A DNA stretch of 64,000 bases from Alphaproteobacteria bacterium. GTDB lineage: Bacteria; Pseudomonadota; Alphaproteobacteria; Thalassobaculales; Thalassobaculaceae. Location: the NCBI GenBank assembly GCA_024742275.1, contig JANSYS010000010.1, positions 62,001 to 126,000 on the forward strand. Direction: 5' to 3'. Every line of letters starts with the position of its first letter. The first letter of the stretch is position 1. The position numbers and the translations under genes were made by a program. Below are positions 44,542 through 54,719 of the stretch, piece by piece. The notes beneath the pieces are model-generated. The model made no database searches. It had not been told where the DNA came from and saw only the letters and a list, made by a program, of their open reading frames with translations.

Positions 44542-45045
44542 CTAAGCCGCGCCCGCCAGCGCGTCCGCCATGAGATCCACCGCCTTGCGGGCCTCGTGTT
44601 CGAGGCGGGCGGCGTCGAACGACAGGTCGCGGGTGGTGATCGCCGGCAGGTGATCGTCGTTGTGGACGTAGCTGTTGCGCTTGTCGCGTAGCCAGACATA
44701 GTCGCGTCCGAAACGAACGGTGTTGAGGTGAAGTCCGCCCCCGGCCATCCCGCCGGCGATGCCTCCCGATCCGCCTCCGATGCCGACCGCCATATCCACA
44801 TGCTCTTCGTCCCACCGGTCGGCCCCCATCTGATCCGCCACATCGCTGTCGATGGCGGTCTGGGCGAGGATCAGAGCGGCGACCCAGGCGCCCGCTGCGA
44901 AGACCCGGCGCAATTCGGTCAGGATCGCTTCGGTCTGGGCGTCGACCTGGAGCGGCCGATCGCCGCCGGCACGTCTAAGACGGTCGTCGAACCAACGGAG
45001 ACGCTCGTTCCACTGGCGCAGGGACGGGGGATCGATCGGCGTCAC
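44542..45045 (-). CDS. HEPN-like uncharacterised protein
   Basis: Predicted 167-residue cytosolic protein. The motif RNSYVH at 123-128 in LRDKRNSYVHNDD is the Rx4H signature of HEPN domains, which occur in RNases, toxins and DUF4145-like proteins; helices before it (AGAWVAALILAQTAIDSDVAD) fit the HEPN core. An unusual glycine-rich insert lies at about 88-104. GAGGAGGCAGCC precedes the GTG at 45045, which I prefer over the ATG at 45093. No antitoxin or nucleotidyltransferase partner is adjacent. Identification is from motif only. Confidence 0.7.
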   Translation of the reverse strand: MTPIDPPSLRQWNERLRWFDDRLRRAGGDRPLQVDAQTEAILTELRRVFAAGAWVAALILAQTAIDSDVADQMGADRWDEEHVDMAVGIGGGSGGIAGGMAGGGLHLNTVRFGRDYVWLRDKRNSYVHNDDHLPAITTRDLSFDAARLEHEARKAVDLMADALAGAA

Positions 45046-45188
45046 GGCTGCCTCCTCGCATCGTCTCTGCGGGAAGGCTACGCGGTTATGCAAAGAGCGT
45101 CAGCCCGACCGTGCCCGCCTCCGGTTTACCAGGGTCGGCCGCGTGCCGCACGGCCCCCGCACATCGCCGAATCGTCAACGGGAAATTC

Positions 45189-45473
45189 CTATTCGGTGGC
45201 CGCCTTGGCGAACGTCGATCCGAGAGAGGGGTCGTCCTCGAGCTGGGCGACCGTCACATCGTCCACCCGCGAAAGAGGCGGTCCTCGGCGGCAGCGCTCG
45301 GCCAGGGCGTCCAGCGACGCCGGATCACCGCGCGCGGCAATCTCGACCGAGCCGTCCCGGCGGTTGCGGACCCAGCCTGCGAGCCCCAGATCCGTCGCCG
45401 TGCGGATCGTCCACGCGCGATAGGCCACGCCCTGCACCCGGCCGGTGACGGACAGGCGTCGGGTGTCGGCCAT
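45189..45473 (-). CDS. acyP: Acylphosphatase
   Basis: Predicted 94-residue small enzyme hydrolysing carboxyl-phosphate bonds. Catalytic Arg19 lies in GRVQGVAYRAW and Asn37 in GWVRNRRDGSVE, both intact. It starts 11 bp after the PccA stop with an AGGA in between, so it is cotranscribed with the carboxylase. A functional link, for example removal of acyl-phosphate by-products such as carboxyphosphate, is suggestive but unproven. The TTG 6 nt upstream is not needed. Confidence 0.92.
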   Translation of the reverse strand: MADTRRLSVTGRVQGVAYRAWTIRTATDLGLAGWVRNRRDGSVEIAARGDPASLDALAERCRRGPPLSRVDDVTVAQLEDDPSLGSTFAKAATE

Positions 45474-45484
45474 CGCCAACTATC

Positions 45485-47473
45485 CTATTCGAACTCGATG
45501 ATGGTCTGGTCGACCGCGAGGCTGGCGCCGGCGCTGGCGTGGATCTTGGCCACCGTGCCGTCCTTCTCGGCGCGCAGCACGTTCTCCATCTTCATGGCCT
45601 CGACCACGCAGACCTCCTGACCGGCCTTCACCGGATCGCCCTCGGCGACGGCGATGGACACCAGCAATCCGGGCATCGGCGAGACCAGCAGCTTGGAGGT
45701 GTCGGCCGCCTCCTTGGCCGGCATCTTGTCCAGCGCGTCGGCGACCCGCGGCGGCACCACCAGCACCCGCATGGACGCGCCGCCGAAGGACAGCTCGCGG
45801 TAGATGCCGTCGCGGTCGATCTGCACCGGGAACGGTTCGCCGTTCACATTGCCGTCGAACACCGCGATGGTCGCATCCAGCGCCCCCCGAACGGCGTACC
45901 GTTGGCCTTTCACCACCACGTCGTATCCGTCCTCGACCGGGCGGATCTCGACCCGGGTACTCTCGGCTCCTTCGCGAACGGTCCACAGGGTGGCGATGTC
46001 CGACTTGCCGCGATTGGCGATCTGGCCGCTGATCCGGAGCCCGCGCTCGGCGTCGTCGCGGGCGGAGGCGACGGCCAGCGCCTGCATCGCGCCCCGCTCG
46101 TAGTCGCCGATCGACGCCCCCTCGAACCCGTCAGGAAACTCCTCGGCGATGAAGTTGGTGGTCAGATCGCCCTTGCGGAACCGCTCCATGGCGATGGTGG
46201 CGGACAGGAATGGGATGTTGTGGCCCACGCCCCGGATCCGATACCGGTTCAGCGCCTCTTCCATGCGATCGGCCGCCGCCTCGCGCGTGTCCCCGTAGGC
46301 GACAAGCTTGGCGATCATCGGGTCGTAGAACATGGAGATCTCGGACCCCTCCTCAACGCCGTCGTCGACGCGGATACCCTCGACGTCCAGCGGCGGTTCG
46401 TAGCGGGTCAGACGTCCGATCGACGGCAGGAAGCCGCGGAACGGATCCTCGGCGTAGATCCGCGCCTCGATCGCCCAGCCCTCCATCTTCATCTCGTCCT
46501 GGGTCAGCGGCAGTTTCTCGCCGTAGGCCACCCGGATCATCTGCTCCACCAGATCCAGGCCGGTAACCATCTCGGTGACCGGGTGCTCGACCTGAAGGCG
46601 GGTGTTCATTTCCAGGAAGTAGAAATTCTTATCCGCGTCGGCGATGAACTCGACCGTGCCGGCGGAGACGTAGCCCACCTGTCGGGCGAGCGCGCAGGCC
46701 TGGGCGCCCATCTCGGCCCGGGTCGCGGCGTCGATGAACGGGCTCGGCGCCTCTTCTATGACCTTCTGGTGGCGGCGCTGGATCGAGCACTCGCGCTCGC
46801 CCAGATGGATGACGTTGCCGTGCTTGTCGGCCAGCACCTGGATCTCGATATGGCGCGGCTCGGTGACGAACTTCTCGATGAAGACGCGGTCGTCGCCGAA
46901 GGAGGAGCGCGCCTCGTTCATCGCCGAACGCACGCCGTCCTTGAGCTCGTCCTTGGAGTTGGCGATGCGCATGCCCTTGCCGCCACCGCCGGCGGTGGCC
47001 TTGATCATCACCGGATAGCCGATCTCCTCGGCGATCTCGGCGGCATGGTCCGGCCCCTCGATCAGCCCGACGAAGCCGGGCACCGTGCTGACGCCCGCCT
47101 CCTTGGCGATCTTCTTGGAGGTGATCTTGTCGCCCATCGCCTCGATCGCCTTGACGCCGGGACCGATGAAGGTGATGCCGGCCTTCTCCAGCGCCTCGCA
47201 GAAGGCGGCGCGCTCGGACAGGAAGCCGAAGCCCGGATGCACCGCCTCGGCGCCGGTCTGCTTGCAGGCCTCGACGATCCTGTCGATCAGCAGGTAGCTC
47301 TCGGCCGAGGGCGGCGGACCGAGCCGCACCGCTTCGTCGGCCATGCGCACATGCTTGCCGTCCGCGTCGGCATCGGAATAGACGGCGACCGTCTTGATGC
47401 CCATCCGCTTGGCGGTGCGGATGATCCGGCACGCGATCTCGCCGCGGTTGGCGATGAGGATCTTATTGAACAT
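45485..47473 (-). CDS. pccA: Acetyl/propionyl-CoA carboxylase biotin-carrier (alpha) subunit
   Basis: Predicted 662-residue biotin-dependent carboxylase subunit that carboxylates biotin with ATP and bicarbonate. Order: biotin carboxylase (FNKILIANRGEIACR, ATP-grasp KATAGGGGKGMRI near 160, EMNTRLQVEHPVTE near 290), BT-like middle, BCCP at the C-terminus with biotin lysine K628 in EAMKMEN. Typical length for PccA. Together with the beta subunit at 47604 it converts propionyl-CoA to methylmalonyl-CoA, the start of the methylmalonyl pathway. The mutase is not in the window. Confidence 0.92.
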   Translation of the reverse strand: MFNKILIANRGEIACRIIRTAKRMGIKTVAVYSDADADGKHVRMADEAVRLGPPPSAESYLLIDRIVEACKQTGAEAVHPGFGFLSERAAFCEALEKAGITFIGPGVKAIEAMGDKITSKKIAKEAGVSTVPGFVGLIEGPDHAAEIAEEIGYPVMIKATAGGGGKGMRIANSKDELKDGVRSAMNEARSSFGDDRVFIEKFVTEPRHIEIQVLADKHGNVIHLGERECSIQRRHQKVIEEAPSPFIDAATRAEMGAQACALARQVGYVSAGTVEFIADADKNFYFLEMNTRLQVEHPVTEMVTGLDLVEQMIRVAYGEKLPLTQDEMKMEGWAIEARIYAEDPFRGFLPSIGRLTRYEPPLDVEGIRVDDGVEEGSEISMFYDPMIAKLVAYGDTREAAADRMEEALNRYRIRGVGHNIPFLSATIAMERFRKGDLTTNFIAEEFPDGFEGASIGDYERGAMQALAVASARDDAERGLRISGQIANRGKSDIATLWTVREGAESTRVEIRPVEDGYDVVVKGQRYAVRGALDATIAVFDGNVNGEPFPVQIDRDGIYRELSFGGASMRVLVVPPRVADALDKMPAKEAADTSKLLVSPMPGLLVSIAVAEGDPVKAGQEVCVVEAMKMENVLRAEKDGTVAKIHASAGASLAVDQTIIEFE

Positions 47474-47503
47474 CGGACCAAGTTCCCTGTTCTTTTTCTC
47501 GTC

Positions 47504-47524
47504 GCCCTGAACTCGATTCAGGGC
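47504..47524. repeat. Intergenic palindrome
   Basis: Perfect 8-bp arms GCCCTGAA and TTCAGGGC around CTCGA, between the pccB and pccA genes. It belongs to a class of short palindromes commonly scattered in alphaproteobacterial gaps. Confidence 0.6.
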
Positions 47525-47559
47525 CAGTTCACCAAGCTGGCGGCCATCCCGACCCTGGA

Positions 47560-47578
47560 TCCCGGATCAAGTCCGGGA
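47560..47578. repeat. Dispersed REP-like palindrome
   Basis: TCCCGGA-TCAAG-TCCGGGA within the context CTGGATCCCGG, a sequence I recognise as a frequent dispersed palindrome of alphaproteobacteria. The pccB-pccA gap holds this and the palindrome at 47504, so mRNA processing or stability may be affected. Confidence 0.65.
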
Positions 47579-47603
47579 AGACGTCGGGGGAGCACGAAAG
47601 CCC

Positions 47604-49136
<1,533 letters not shown>

Positions 49137-49182
49137 CGTCGATGCCCCTTACGCGTTTCCCTTGGTCGCTTGGTCGGCGATC

Positions 49183-49890
49183 CTAGCAGACTTCGCCGGA
49201 GATCAACCCCTTGAACCGTTCGGCCGCCTTCATCTCGGCGCGCAAACCGGCCCGCCGCAGTTCCGCCTCGCGATCCTGCCCCCATTTCTCAACCTGATAG
49301 GCTTCGTCCACCTGGGACAGGTCGAACGCCCCGATGGCATCAAGCTCGCCCTCCATAAAGGCGAGGCCCAGAATCAGCGAGCCGGTGATCGACGTGGCGG
49401 TGTGCAGCGGCGCCAGATACCAGTCGCCGACCCCATCCACGGCGGCCCGAAATGCCGCCAGCGTCTCCTCCGGCTGCCGCACCGGCATGACGCCGCTGGC
49501 GACGGTGAGACCGACCGACAGCTTCTTCTCCGCCCGCTCGCGCCACGGCGTCCACTGGGACACCTGGCGGGCGACCAGATCCTCCGGTCCGTCGGCAAGA
49601 AAACAGATCAGATCGGATCCCCCGAAGCCGGCGATCTCGCCGACGACGTGGTCACGCTGCGGCGTGACAACATCGGTGACCGTGGCGGCGAACCCCATCA
49701 TCGCCATGCTGTACGGGTCGATCTCCTCGCCCTGGGCATCCCACTCGGCGGCCACGGCCTCGGCCAGTTGCCAGGTCGGCAGCGCGAGCGGGCGTTTGCC
49801 CGGCGACCTCAACGGCCGGCCGTCCAGCGTCACGCAGAAGGAGCCACCTTGCTGTTCGTCGACCGCTACGGTCTTGTAGACGCGTTTCAT
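49183..49890 (-). CDS. ATP12 family F1-ATPase assembly chaperone
   Basis: Predicted 235-residue chaperone that helps fold/assemble the F1 alpha subunit. The motifs PLALPTWQLAEAVAAEWDAQGEEIDPYSMAMMGFAATVTD and DLICFLADGPEDLVARQ are diagnostic; the family in bacteria is essentially alphaproteobacterial, matching mitochondrial ATP12. The mature part (KRVYKTVAV start) has no export signal. Lies between AsmA (20 bp) and pccB (46 bp). Confidence 0.92.
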   Translation of the reverse strand: MKRVYKTVAVDEQQGGSFCVTLDGRPLRSPGKRPLALPTWQLAEAVAAEWDAQGEEIDPYSMAMMGFAATVTDVVTPQRDHVVGEIAGFGGSDLICFLADGPEDLVARQVSQWTPWRERAEKKLSVGLTVASGVMPVRQPEETLAAFRAAVDGVGDWYLAPLHTATSITGSLILGLAFMEGELDAIGAFDLSQVDEAYQVEKWGQDREAELRRAGLRAEMKAAERFKGLISGEVC

Positions 49891-49910
49891 CGATCCTCGT
49901 TCCGTCTGCC

Positions 49911-51782
49911 CTACTCAACCGCCTTGCGCAGGCTGTCGAACAGTCCCCGAATGCCGCCGGGCTTCTCCTGCTGCTCGCCCGACGCCGGATTGACCGATCC
50001 GCTTGCTTTCGGCATTGCCTTTCGACCTTCGGCGATCGCCACCGCCTCGGGGCAGGCCGGCTCGTCGGATCCGTCGGACATGAACGGCAGAAGCGCCGCG
50101 AACGGCCCGGCCAGCGCCACCCCGCCGACCAGCGACCCGACCCCCTTCGCGACCGCCAGCGGATCCGGCGCGATCCCCGGGTCACGGAGCGAGCCCGTCA
50201 ACAGGATCGGGGTCGACAAGCTGATCAGGCTCGCGTCCTTCGGCTTCGGCACCAGCCGCATATCCAGGCGCTCGCGGGCGAGATCGACCGTTCCCTCTCC
50301 GGCAATGGTCACCCGATCGCTATCGATCATCAGGATCTGCGTATCCGCGACGCCACGCTTCAGTGCCCACCGTCCGACGGCACAGTTCAGCACGCCGCGA
50401 TCGGTGTTCTCGACGAACGGCAGAAACGTGGTCGTGAGATCCTCGGCGATCAGTTCCCAGCCCTGGTTCGATATTCGCCCCTGCTGGGTAACGATCCAGG
50501 CGGTCCCGCCGAGCGCCGCCAGCATGTCCCGCACGCTCCCGCCGGAAGCGGTCAGGTCCAGCGCCGCATCGCCGCGCGCCTCGAGCGCCGACGACCCCTG
50601 CAGAGTTTCGATGAGCTTCCCGAAATCGGCGCCTCGCCAGGTCGCAGTCAGCGACTGGCGCGCGGTCGCTTCGGCGGCGTTCACGACCGCCACCGCCTCG
50701 ATCCGTCCGTCCGACAGCAGGGCCGCAGCCCGATCGACGGTCAGGACGCCGTCCTTGAGCACAGCTTTCACGTCGATATCGCTGAGCGTCAGGTCGCCGC
50801 TCGTGAGCCGTCCCAGCACGATACCGAAATCGCCGTCGATCGCCGTGAGCAGGTCGAAGGGCAGCGGCGCCTCCAAGGGGTCGCCGTCGCCCGCGTCGCC
50901 CGTCTCGGGCACGTCGATGGCATCCGCCTTGAGGGCCACTTTGACGGCAGGGCGCGGACCGCCCAAGACAGCCGATGCCGACCCGTCCATCGCAAGGCCG
51001 TCAAGGCCGAAAGACAAGCGGTCCGCTTCGACGGAGGCCAAGGCGCCGTCCTTCGACAGGGCGTAGCGCAGGTTGGCGGCAAGCGCGATCTCCTGATCCC
51101 CGATCCGCCCGGCCAAATCCACCGGCAGGGTCGCCCCCTCGCGGAACGCCTCCGACACCGACGGCAGCGTTCCACTCAAGGTCACCAGTGCGCCGTCCAC
51201 ATCGGCTTCGAGCGTCACGTCCAGCGGATCGGCCAGGCCCTCCGCCGCCATCTCCAATGTGGCGATCCGAAGCGTCTGTCCTTCGGCACCGGGCGCCGGG
51301 CGCCAGGTCACGGTGACGTCGCTTAACGAAACCTCGCGCAACAGCGGCATCGCGGTCGGGCCGCTCGCGGCGGCCGCTCCCTCGCCATCGCCGGCGAACG
51401 CCCAGTTTCCGGCCCCGTCGGCATTGCGCTCGAGCAAGACGTCGACATCCGCCAGCGTGACGCGCTGGACGTCGAGGGTACCGGAGATCAGCGGCAGGAC
51501 CTCCACCGCCACCTCCAACCGGCCGACCGTCGCCATGTCCGGGCGGCTTCCCCATGACGCGTTTGCAAAATGAACGGTGGATGTCGTCAGGGTCGGCCGG
51601 GGCGTCCAGGTCAAGCCGATCTCGCCGTCGATTGAGAGCCTGCGTCCCGTCGCCTCCTCGACCGCCGCCTCGATCTCCGGCTTGTAGGCATTCAGATCGA
51701 GGGTCGCGACGAAGACGACGACGCCGATCGCCGCGACGGCGAAGACCCCAAGGACACCGGCCGAAACTCTCATCCAGCGCAT
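49911..51782 (-). CDS. AsmA family protein
   Basis: Predicted 623-residue protein with a single N-terminal membrane anchor (residues about 8-31) and a long periplasmic part. It carries the AsmA pattern VEVLPLISGTLDVQRVTLADVDVLLERN near residue 90-115, GRRLSIDGEIGLTW near 45-60, and a conserved C-terminal region ending in a Gly/Ser-rich tail. It is a shorter paralogue of the left-edge gene. The HAD gene stop is only 3 bp from its start, so it is cotranscribed inside a housekeeping run. Confidence 0.87.
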   Translation of the reverse strand: MRWMRVSAGVLGVFAVAAIGVVVFVATLDLNAYKPEIEAAVEEATGRRLSIDGEIGLTWTPRPTLTTSTVHFANASWGSRPDMATVGRLEVAVEVLPLISGTLDVQRVTLADVDVLLERNADGAGNWAFAGDGEGAAAASGPTAMPLLREVSLSDVTVTWRPAPGAEGQTLRIATLEMAAEGLADPLDVTLEADVDGALVTLSGTLPSVSEAFREGATLPVDLAGRIGDQEIALAANLRYALSKDGALASVEADRLSFGLDGLAMDGSASAVLGGPRPAVKVALKADAIDVPETGDAGDGDPLEAPLPFDLLTAIDGDFGIVLGRLTSGDLTLSDIDVKAVLKDGVLTVDRAAALLSDGRIEAVAVVNAAEATARQSLTATWRGADFGKLIETLQGSSALEARGDAALDLTASGGSVRDMLAALGGTAWIVTQQGRISNQGWELIAEDLTTTFLPFVENTDRGVLNCAVGRWALKRGVADTQILMIDSDRVTIAGEGTVDLARERLDMRLVPKPKDASLISLSTPILLTGSLRDPGIAPDPLAVAKGVGSLVGGVALAGPFAALLPFMSDGSDEPACPEAVAIAEGRKAMPKASGSVNPASGEQQEKPGGIRGLFDSLRKAVE

Positions 51783-51785
51783 GGC

Positions 51786-52472
51786 TCAGACCTCCCGATG
51801 CGGATCGACCAGACGATCCGCCACCGGGGCAAGCTGGTCGAAACGGTCCAGGATGATAACCGATCCGGCGGCTTGGAGCCGAGCCGCATCGTGATAGCCC
51901 CAGGACACGCCGATACCGGCGGCGATCCTGGCATTCACCGCCGTCTGCATGTCGAAGGTCGTATCGCCGACCATCACCGTTCTGCCGGGCTCGCTTCCCG
52001 CTTCGGCCATCGCGTCCCGAAGGGATGTCGGATCCGGCTTGCCGGGACCGTCATCGGCCGATTTGAGCGCGACGAAGCGATTGCGGATGCCGTGCGCGTC
52101 CAGCACCGACAGCAGGCCCCGTCGCCCCTTGCCGGTCACGACCGCCAGCAACCAGCCGCCCGCTTCAAGAGCGTCCAAGGCCTCGAGCGTCCCCGGAAAG
52201 AGCGGTTCCGGCTGCCGATCCCCGGCCCGGGCATCGAAATAGGCGTCCCTGTAGGCCTGTCCCAGACGCTCGACCTGGAGCCCCCCGATCCCGGGCGCCA
52301 GGCGGCGCAGCGCCACGTCGAGCGGCAGCCCAACGATCTGCCGCACCGCATCCGGCGTCGGCGGGTTCTCGCCTTCGGACGTGAACGCCTCGGTCATGGC
52401 GGCGACGATATGGTGCTGGCTGTCCACCAGTGTACCGTCGAGGTCCAGGGCGCAAAGCTTCGGCTCCGCCAT
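51786..52472 (-). CDS. HAD phosphatase (phosphoglycolate phosphatase-like)
   Basis: Predicted 228-residue haloacid-dehalogenase-type hydrolase. Motif I is D10-L-D12 in DLDGTLVDS, motif II VVTGKGRRG, motif III K-P-D-PTSL and motif IV VMVGDTTFDMQTA. A Gph/PGP-like cap is expected. The ATG at 52472 follows GAGGAG; an upstream GTG overlaps the RluC stop. Typical neighbour of RluC and ATP12 in alphaproteobacteria. Confidence 0.87.
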   Translation of the reverse strand: MAEPKLCALDLDGTLVDSQHHIVAAMTEAFTSEGENPPTPDAVRQIVGLPLDVALRRLAPGIGGLQVERLGQAYRDAYFDARAGDRQPEPLFPGTLEALDALEAGGWLLAVVTGKGRRGLLSVLDAHGIRNRFVALKSADDGPGKPDPTSLRDAMAEAGSEPGRTVMVGDTTFDMQTAVNARIAAGIGVSWGYHDAARLQAAGSVIILDRFDQLAPVADRLVDPHREV

Positions 52473-52474
52473 GG

Positions 52475-53464
52475 TCACTCCTCGAACGGCTCGAACGGCG
52501 AGCCATCGAGCTCCAGCGACAGGCCGAAGAACTCGAAGGACCGGATCATGTGGTCCTGCAGCGGCGCGATGACCTCGACCGGCACGCCGTCCTCATCGGG
52601 GATACGAATGGCGCGGGCGTGCAAGTGCAGCTTGCGGCTCACTCCCTCGCCCTGCAGGAATGCCTCCGCACCGCCATACTTCCCGTCGCCGAGGATCGGA
52701 GTCCCGATCGCCTCCATATGGACCCGGAGCTGATGGGTTCGGCCGGTGACCGGATAGAGTGCCACCAGCGCCGCCCGCCGACCGAGCTTCTCCAGCGTCA
52801 CGTAGCGGGTGATCGCCGACTGCCCATTCTCGCGGTCGACGACCATCTTCTCCCCGGCCTTGCCCGGTAGCTTGGCGATCGGCAGCTCAATCTGGCCAGA
52901 TGCCGGCTTTGGCTCACCGACGACCAGGGCCCAGTAAACCTTCAGCGCCGACTTCGCCCGAAAGGCGTGGGTGAGGCGCCGGGCCGCGCGCTGGGAGCGG
53001 GCGAGGACCAGGACGCCCGAGGTATCCTTGTCCAACCGGTGGACCAGCCGCGGGCGTTCCGACGCCCCGAAGCGCAGGCTGTCGAGCGCGCCGTCGATAT
53101 GTTTCGTGGTTCCGGAACCGCCCTGTACGGCGAGGCCGGCGGGCTTGTTGATCGCGATCATCTCGTCGTCGCGGTACAGCACGGCCTCGATCAGTTCGGC
53201 GCCGGTCTCCGTGTCCCGGCGAACCGGCTTGGCGAACTGCAGATGCGGCTGCACATCGCCGAGCGGCGGAATACGAACGGCCTGCCCGGCCTCCAGACGC
53301 TGGTTCGCCTTGGCCCGCTTGCCGTCGACCCGGATTTGACCGGTCCGCAGCAGCTTGGACAACTGGCCATGGGCAATGGCGGGGAAGTGGCGCTTGAACC
53401 ATCGGTCCAGCCGCTGCTCCGCCTCGTCGGGGTCGACGATCCGGGTTTCCACATAGGCACTCAT
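52475..53464 (-). CDS. RluA-family pseudouridine synthase (RluC/RluD-like)
   Basis: Predicted 329-residue RNA-modifying enzyme converting uridine to pseudouridine in rRNA. An N-terminal S4 RNA-binding domain (LDRWFKRHFPAIAHGQLSKLLRTGQIRVDGKR pattern) precedes the catalytic core with RLVHRLDKDTSGVL (catalytic Asp in HRLDKDTSG) and GRTHQLRVHMEAIG. The 4-nt overlaps with crcB (ATGA) and near-overlap with the HAD gene mark one operon. Exact target position cannot be told. Confidence 0.92.
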   Translation of the reverse strand: MSAYVETRIVDPDEAEQRLDRWFKRHFPAIAHGQLSKLLRTGQIRVDGKRAKANQRLEAGQAVRIPPLGDVQPHLQFAKPVRRDTETGAELIEAVLYRDDEMIAINKPAGLAVQGGSGTTKHIDGALDSLRFGASERPRLVHRLDKDTSGVLVLARSQRAARRLTHAFRAKSALKVYWALVVGEPKPASGQIELPIAKLPGKAGEKMVVDRENGQSAITRYVTLEKLGRRAALVALYPVTGRTHQLRVHMEAIGTPILGDGKYGGAEAFLQGEGVSRKLHLHARAIRIPDEDGVPVEVIAPLQDHMIRSFEFFGLSLELDGSPFEPFEE

Positions 53465-53841
53465 GCCAGCACGCTCCGCATCAGGGCCAGACCGGCGAAC
53501 AGCGCCAGGATGGACAGCGCCGCCGACGCCGCCACATAAGCGCCGGTCATCATTACCTCACCCCGCTCCCAAAGCGTGGCCACGTCCAGCGAAAAGGTGG
53601 AGAACGTGGTGAAGGCGCCGAGGACACCGACCGCCAGGAAAGCCCGCATCTCGGCGGAAAGGTTCACCTTGAGAGCGCCCGCCTCGACCAGCACCCCCAT
53701 CGCGAAGGAGCCGATCACGTTGACCGCCAGCGTGCCCCACGGGAAGCCGTGCCCCACAAGATGCGCGATCCAACCGACCGTCATGTAGCGGGCGACCGCG
53801 CCGAGCGCGCCGCCGAGGGCCACCGCAATAAGCATTTTCAT
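53461..53841 (-). CDS. crcB: Fluoride exporter CrcB/Fluc
   Basis: Predicted 126-residue four-helix membrane protein forming the dual-topology fluoride channel. Motifs GGALGAVARYMTVGW, NVIGSFAMGVLVE and GVLGAFTTFSTFSLDV (the central Phe/Thr pore region) are all conserved. Normal length. No fluoride riboswitch was recognised upstream; the gene is 14 bp after the DUF429 stop in a run of overlapping genes. Confidence 0.94.
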   Translation of the reverse strand: MKMLIAVALGGALGAVARYMTVGWIAHLVGHGFPWGTLAVNVIGSFAMGVLVEAGALKVNLSAEMRAFLAVGVLGAFTTFSTFSLDVATLWERGEVMMTGAYVAASAALSILALFAGLALMRSVLA

Positions 53842-53855
53842 GCGCGGGGCTTATC

Positions 53856-54719
53856 TCAGGTGACGCCGAATATCCAGCCCTCGTGCCCGGCGGCCGGCTC
53901 GCGGGCCGGGGCCGCCCACACCGCCGGGTCGTCCGAAAGCGCCCGCAGCGCCGCCGCCGAGACCACCGCGTCGACCTTGTCCTCCGTGTCGAGCGGCGGG
54001 CCGACATACGGTGCGCTGCCATAGGCCGCGAGGGTGGCGTCGACGCGATCGCGGTCCTCGACAAGTTTCTCCGCCCTGACCCGCGCCTTACGCACGTAGA
54101 GCTTGGGATAGATCTCGACCACCGTGACGTCGCCGGGCCGGGCGAACGGCCAGACCGAAACAGCCGGGTGAAGGCGATGGAGCAGGCGCATGCCGGCGAG
54201 CGAGCCGGTGCCGACATTAGCGGCGGAGAATACCTTGAAGACCGGATGCGGCGCGGCGTTGGCGTCCGCGGAGGCGCGCTCCGCCACCCGCCGCCGCTCG
54301 ACGAAATGCGCGGGCCGCTTTCCGCCCGTCCAGTAGTGCCCGCGCACCGGCGACGCGGGATCGGCATAGGCGGCCGCCCCGTACAGGTCCGGATGATCCG
54401 CGTTGAGCGCCTCCACGAAGGCCCACAGGGCCGGCGCGTCGCGGGGGCCGTCGGCGAGGCCGGGGAAGTAGGACTGGTGGTCGTGGAAAGCGTAGGCGAA
54501 GGCGAAATCCATCCCGACCAATGTCCGTCCCGTGCCCGGCGCGGCGACGAGAGCGCACACCTCGTCGCGGCTCCAGAAGGCGGCGGACGGCGGGGTCATC
54601 AGGACGGGGGCCGCCGAACCGGCCTCGCAGACGGCGACCTGGATGCCCTTGGGGCGCTTCTGCTTCGCCCCCGACCAGTCGATGCCGAGGAACCGCAGAA
54701 AGCGCGGCACGTCGGTCAT
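53856..54719 (-). CDS. DUF429 domain protein
   Basis: Predicted 287-residue cytosolic protein of unknown function. It starts with an RNase-H-like strand pattern (FLRFLGIDWSGAKQKRPKGIQVAV) and has MDFAFAYAFHDHQSYF and VVEIYPKLYVRKAR, typical of DUF429, a predicted RNase-H-fold group. Acidic residues in GIDWSG and MDFAF could be metal ligands. The ATG overlaps the rarA stop by ATGA, so it is made with RarA; a nucleic-acid role would fit but is inferred. Confidence 0.82.
   Translation of the reverse strand: MTDVPRFLRFLGIDWSGAKQKRPKGIQVAVCEAGSAAPVLMTPPSAAFWSRDEVCALVAAPGTGRTLVGMDFAFAYAFHDHQSYFPGLADGPRDAPALWAFVEALNADHPDLYGAAAYADPASPVRGHYWTGGKRPAHFVERRRVAERASADANAAPHPVFKVFSAANVGTGSLAGMRLLHRLHPAVSVWPFARPGDVTVVEIYPKLYVRKARVRAEKLVEDRDRVDATLAAYGSAPYVGPPLDTEDKVDAVVSAAALRALSDDPAVWAAPAREPAAGHEGWIFGVT

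Noticed and set aside
53842-53855. Fluoride riboswitch before crcB
   Set aside because: Only 14 bp separate crcB from the gene before it; no room for the element.
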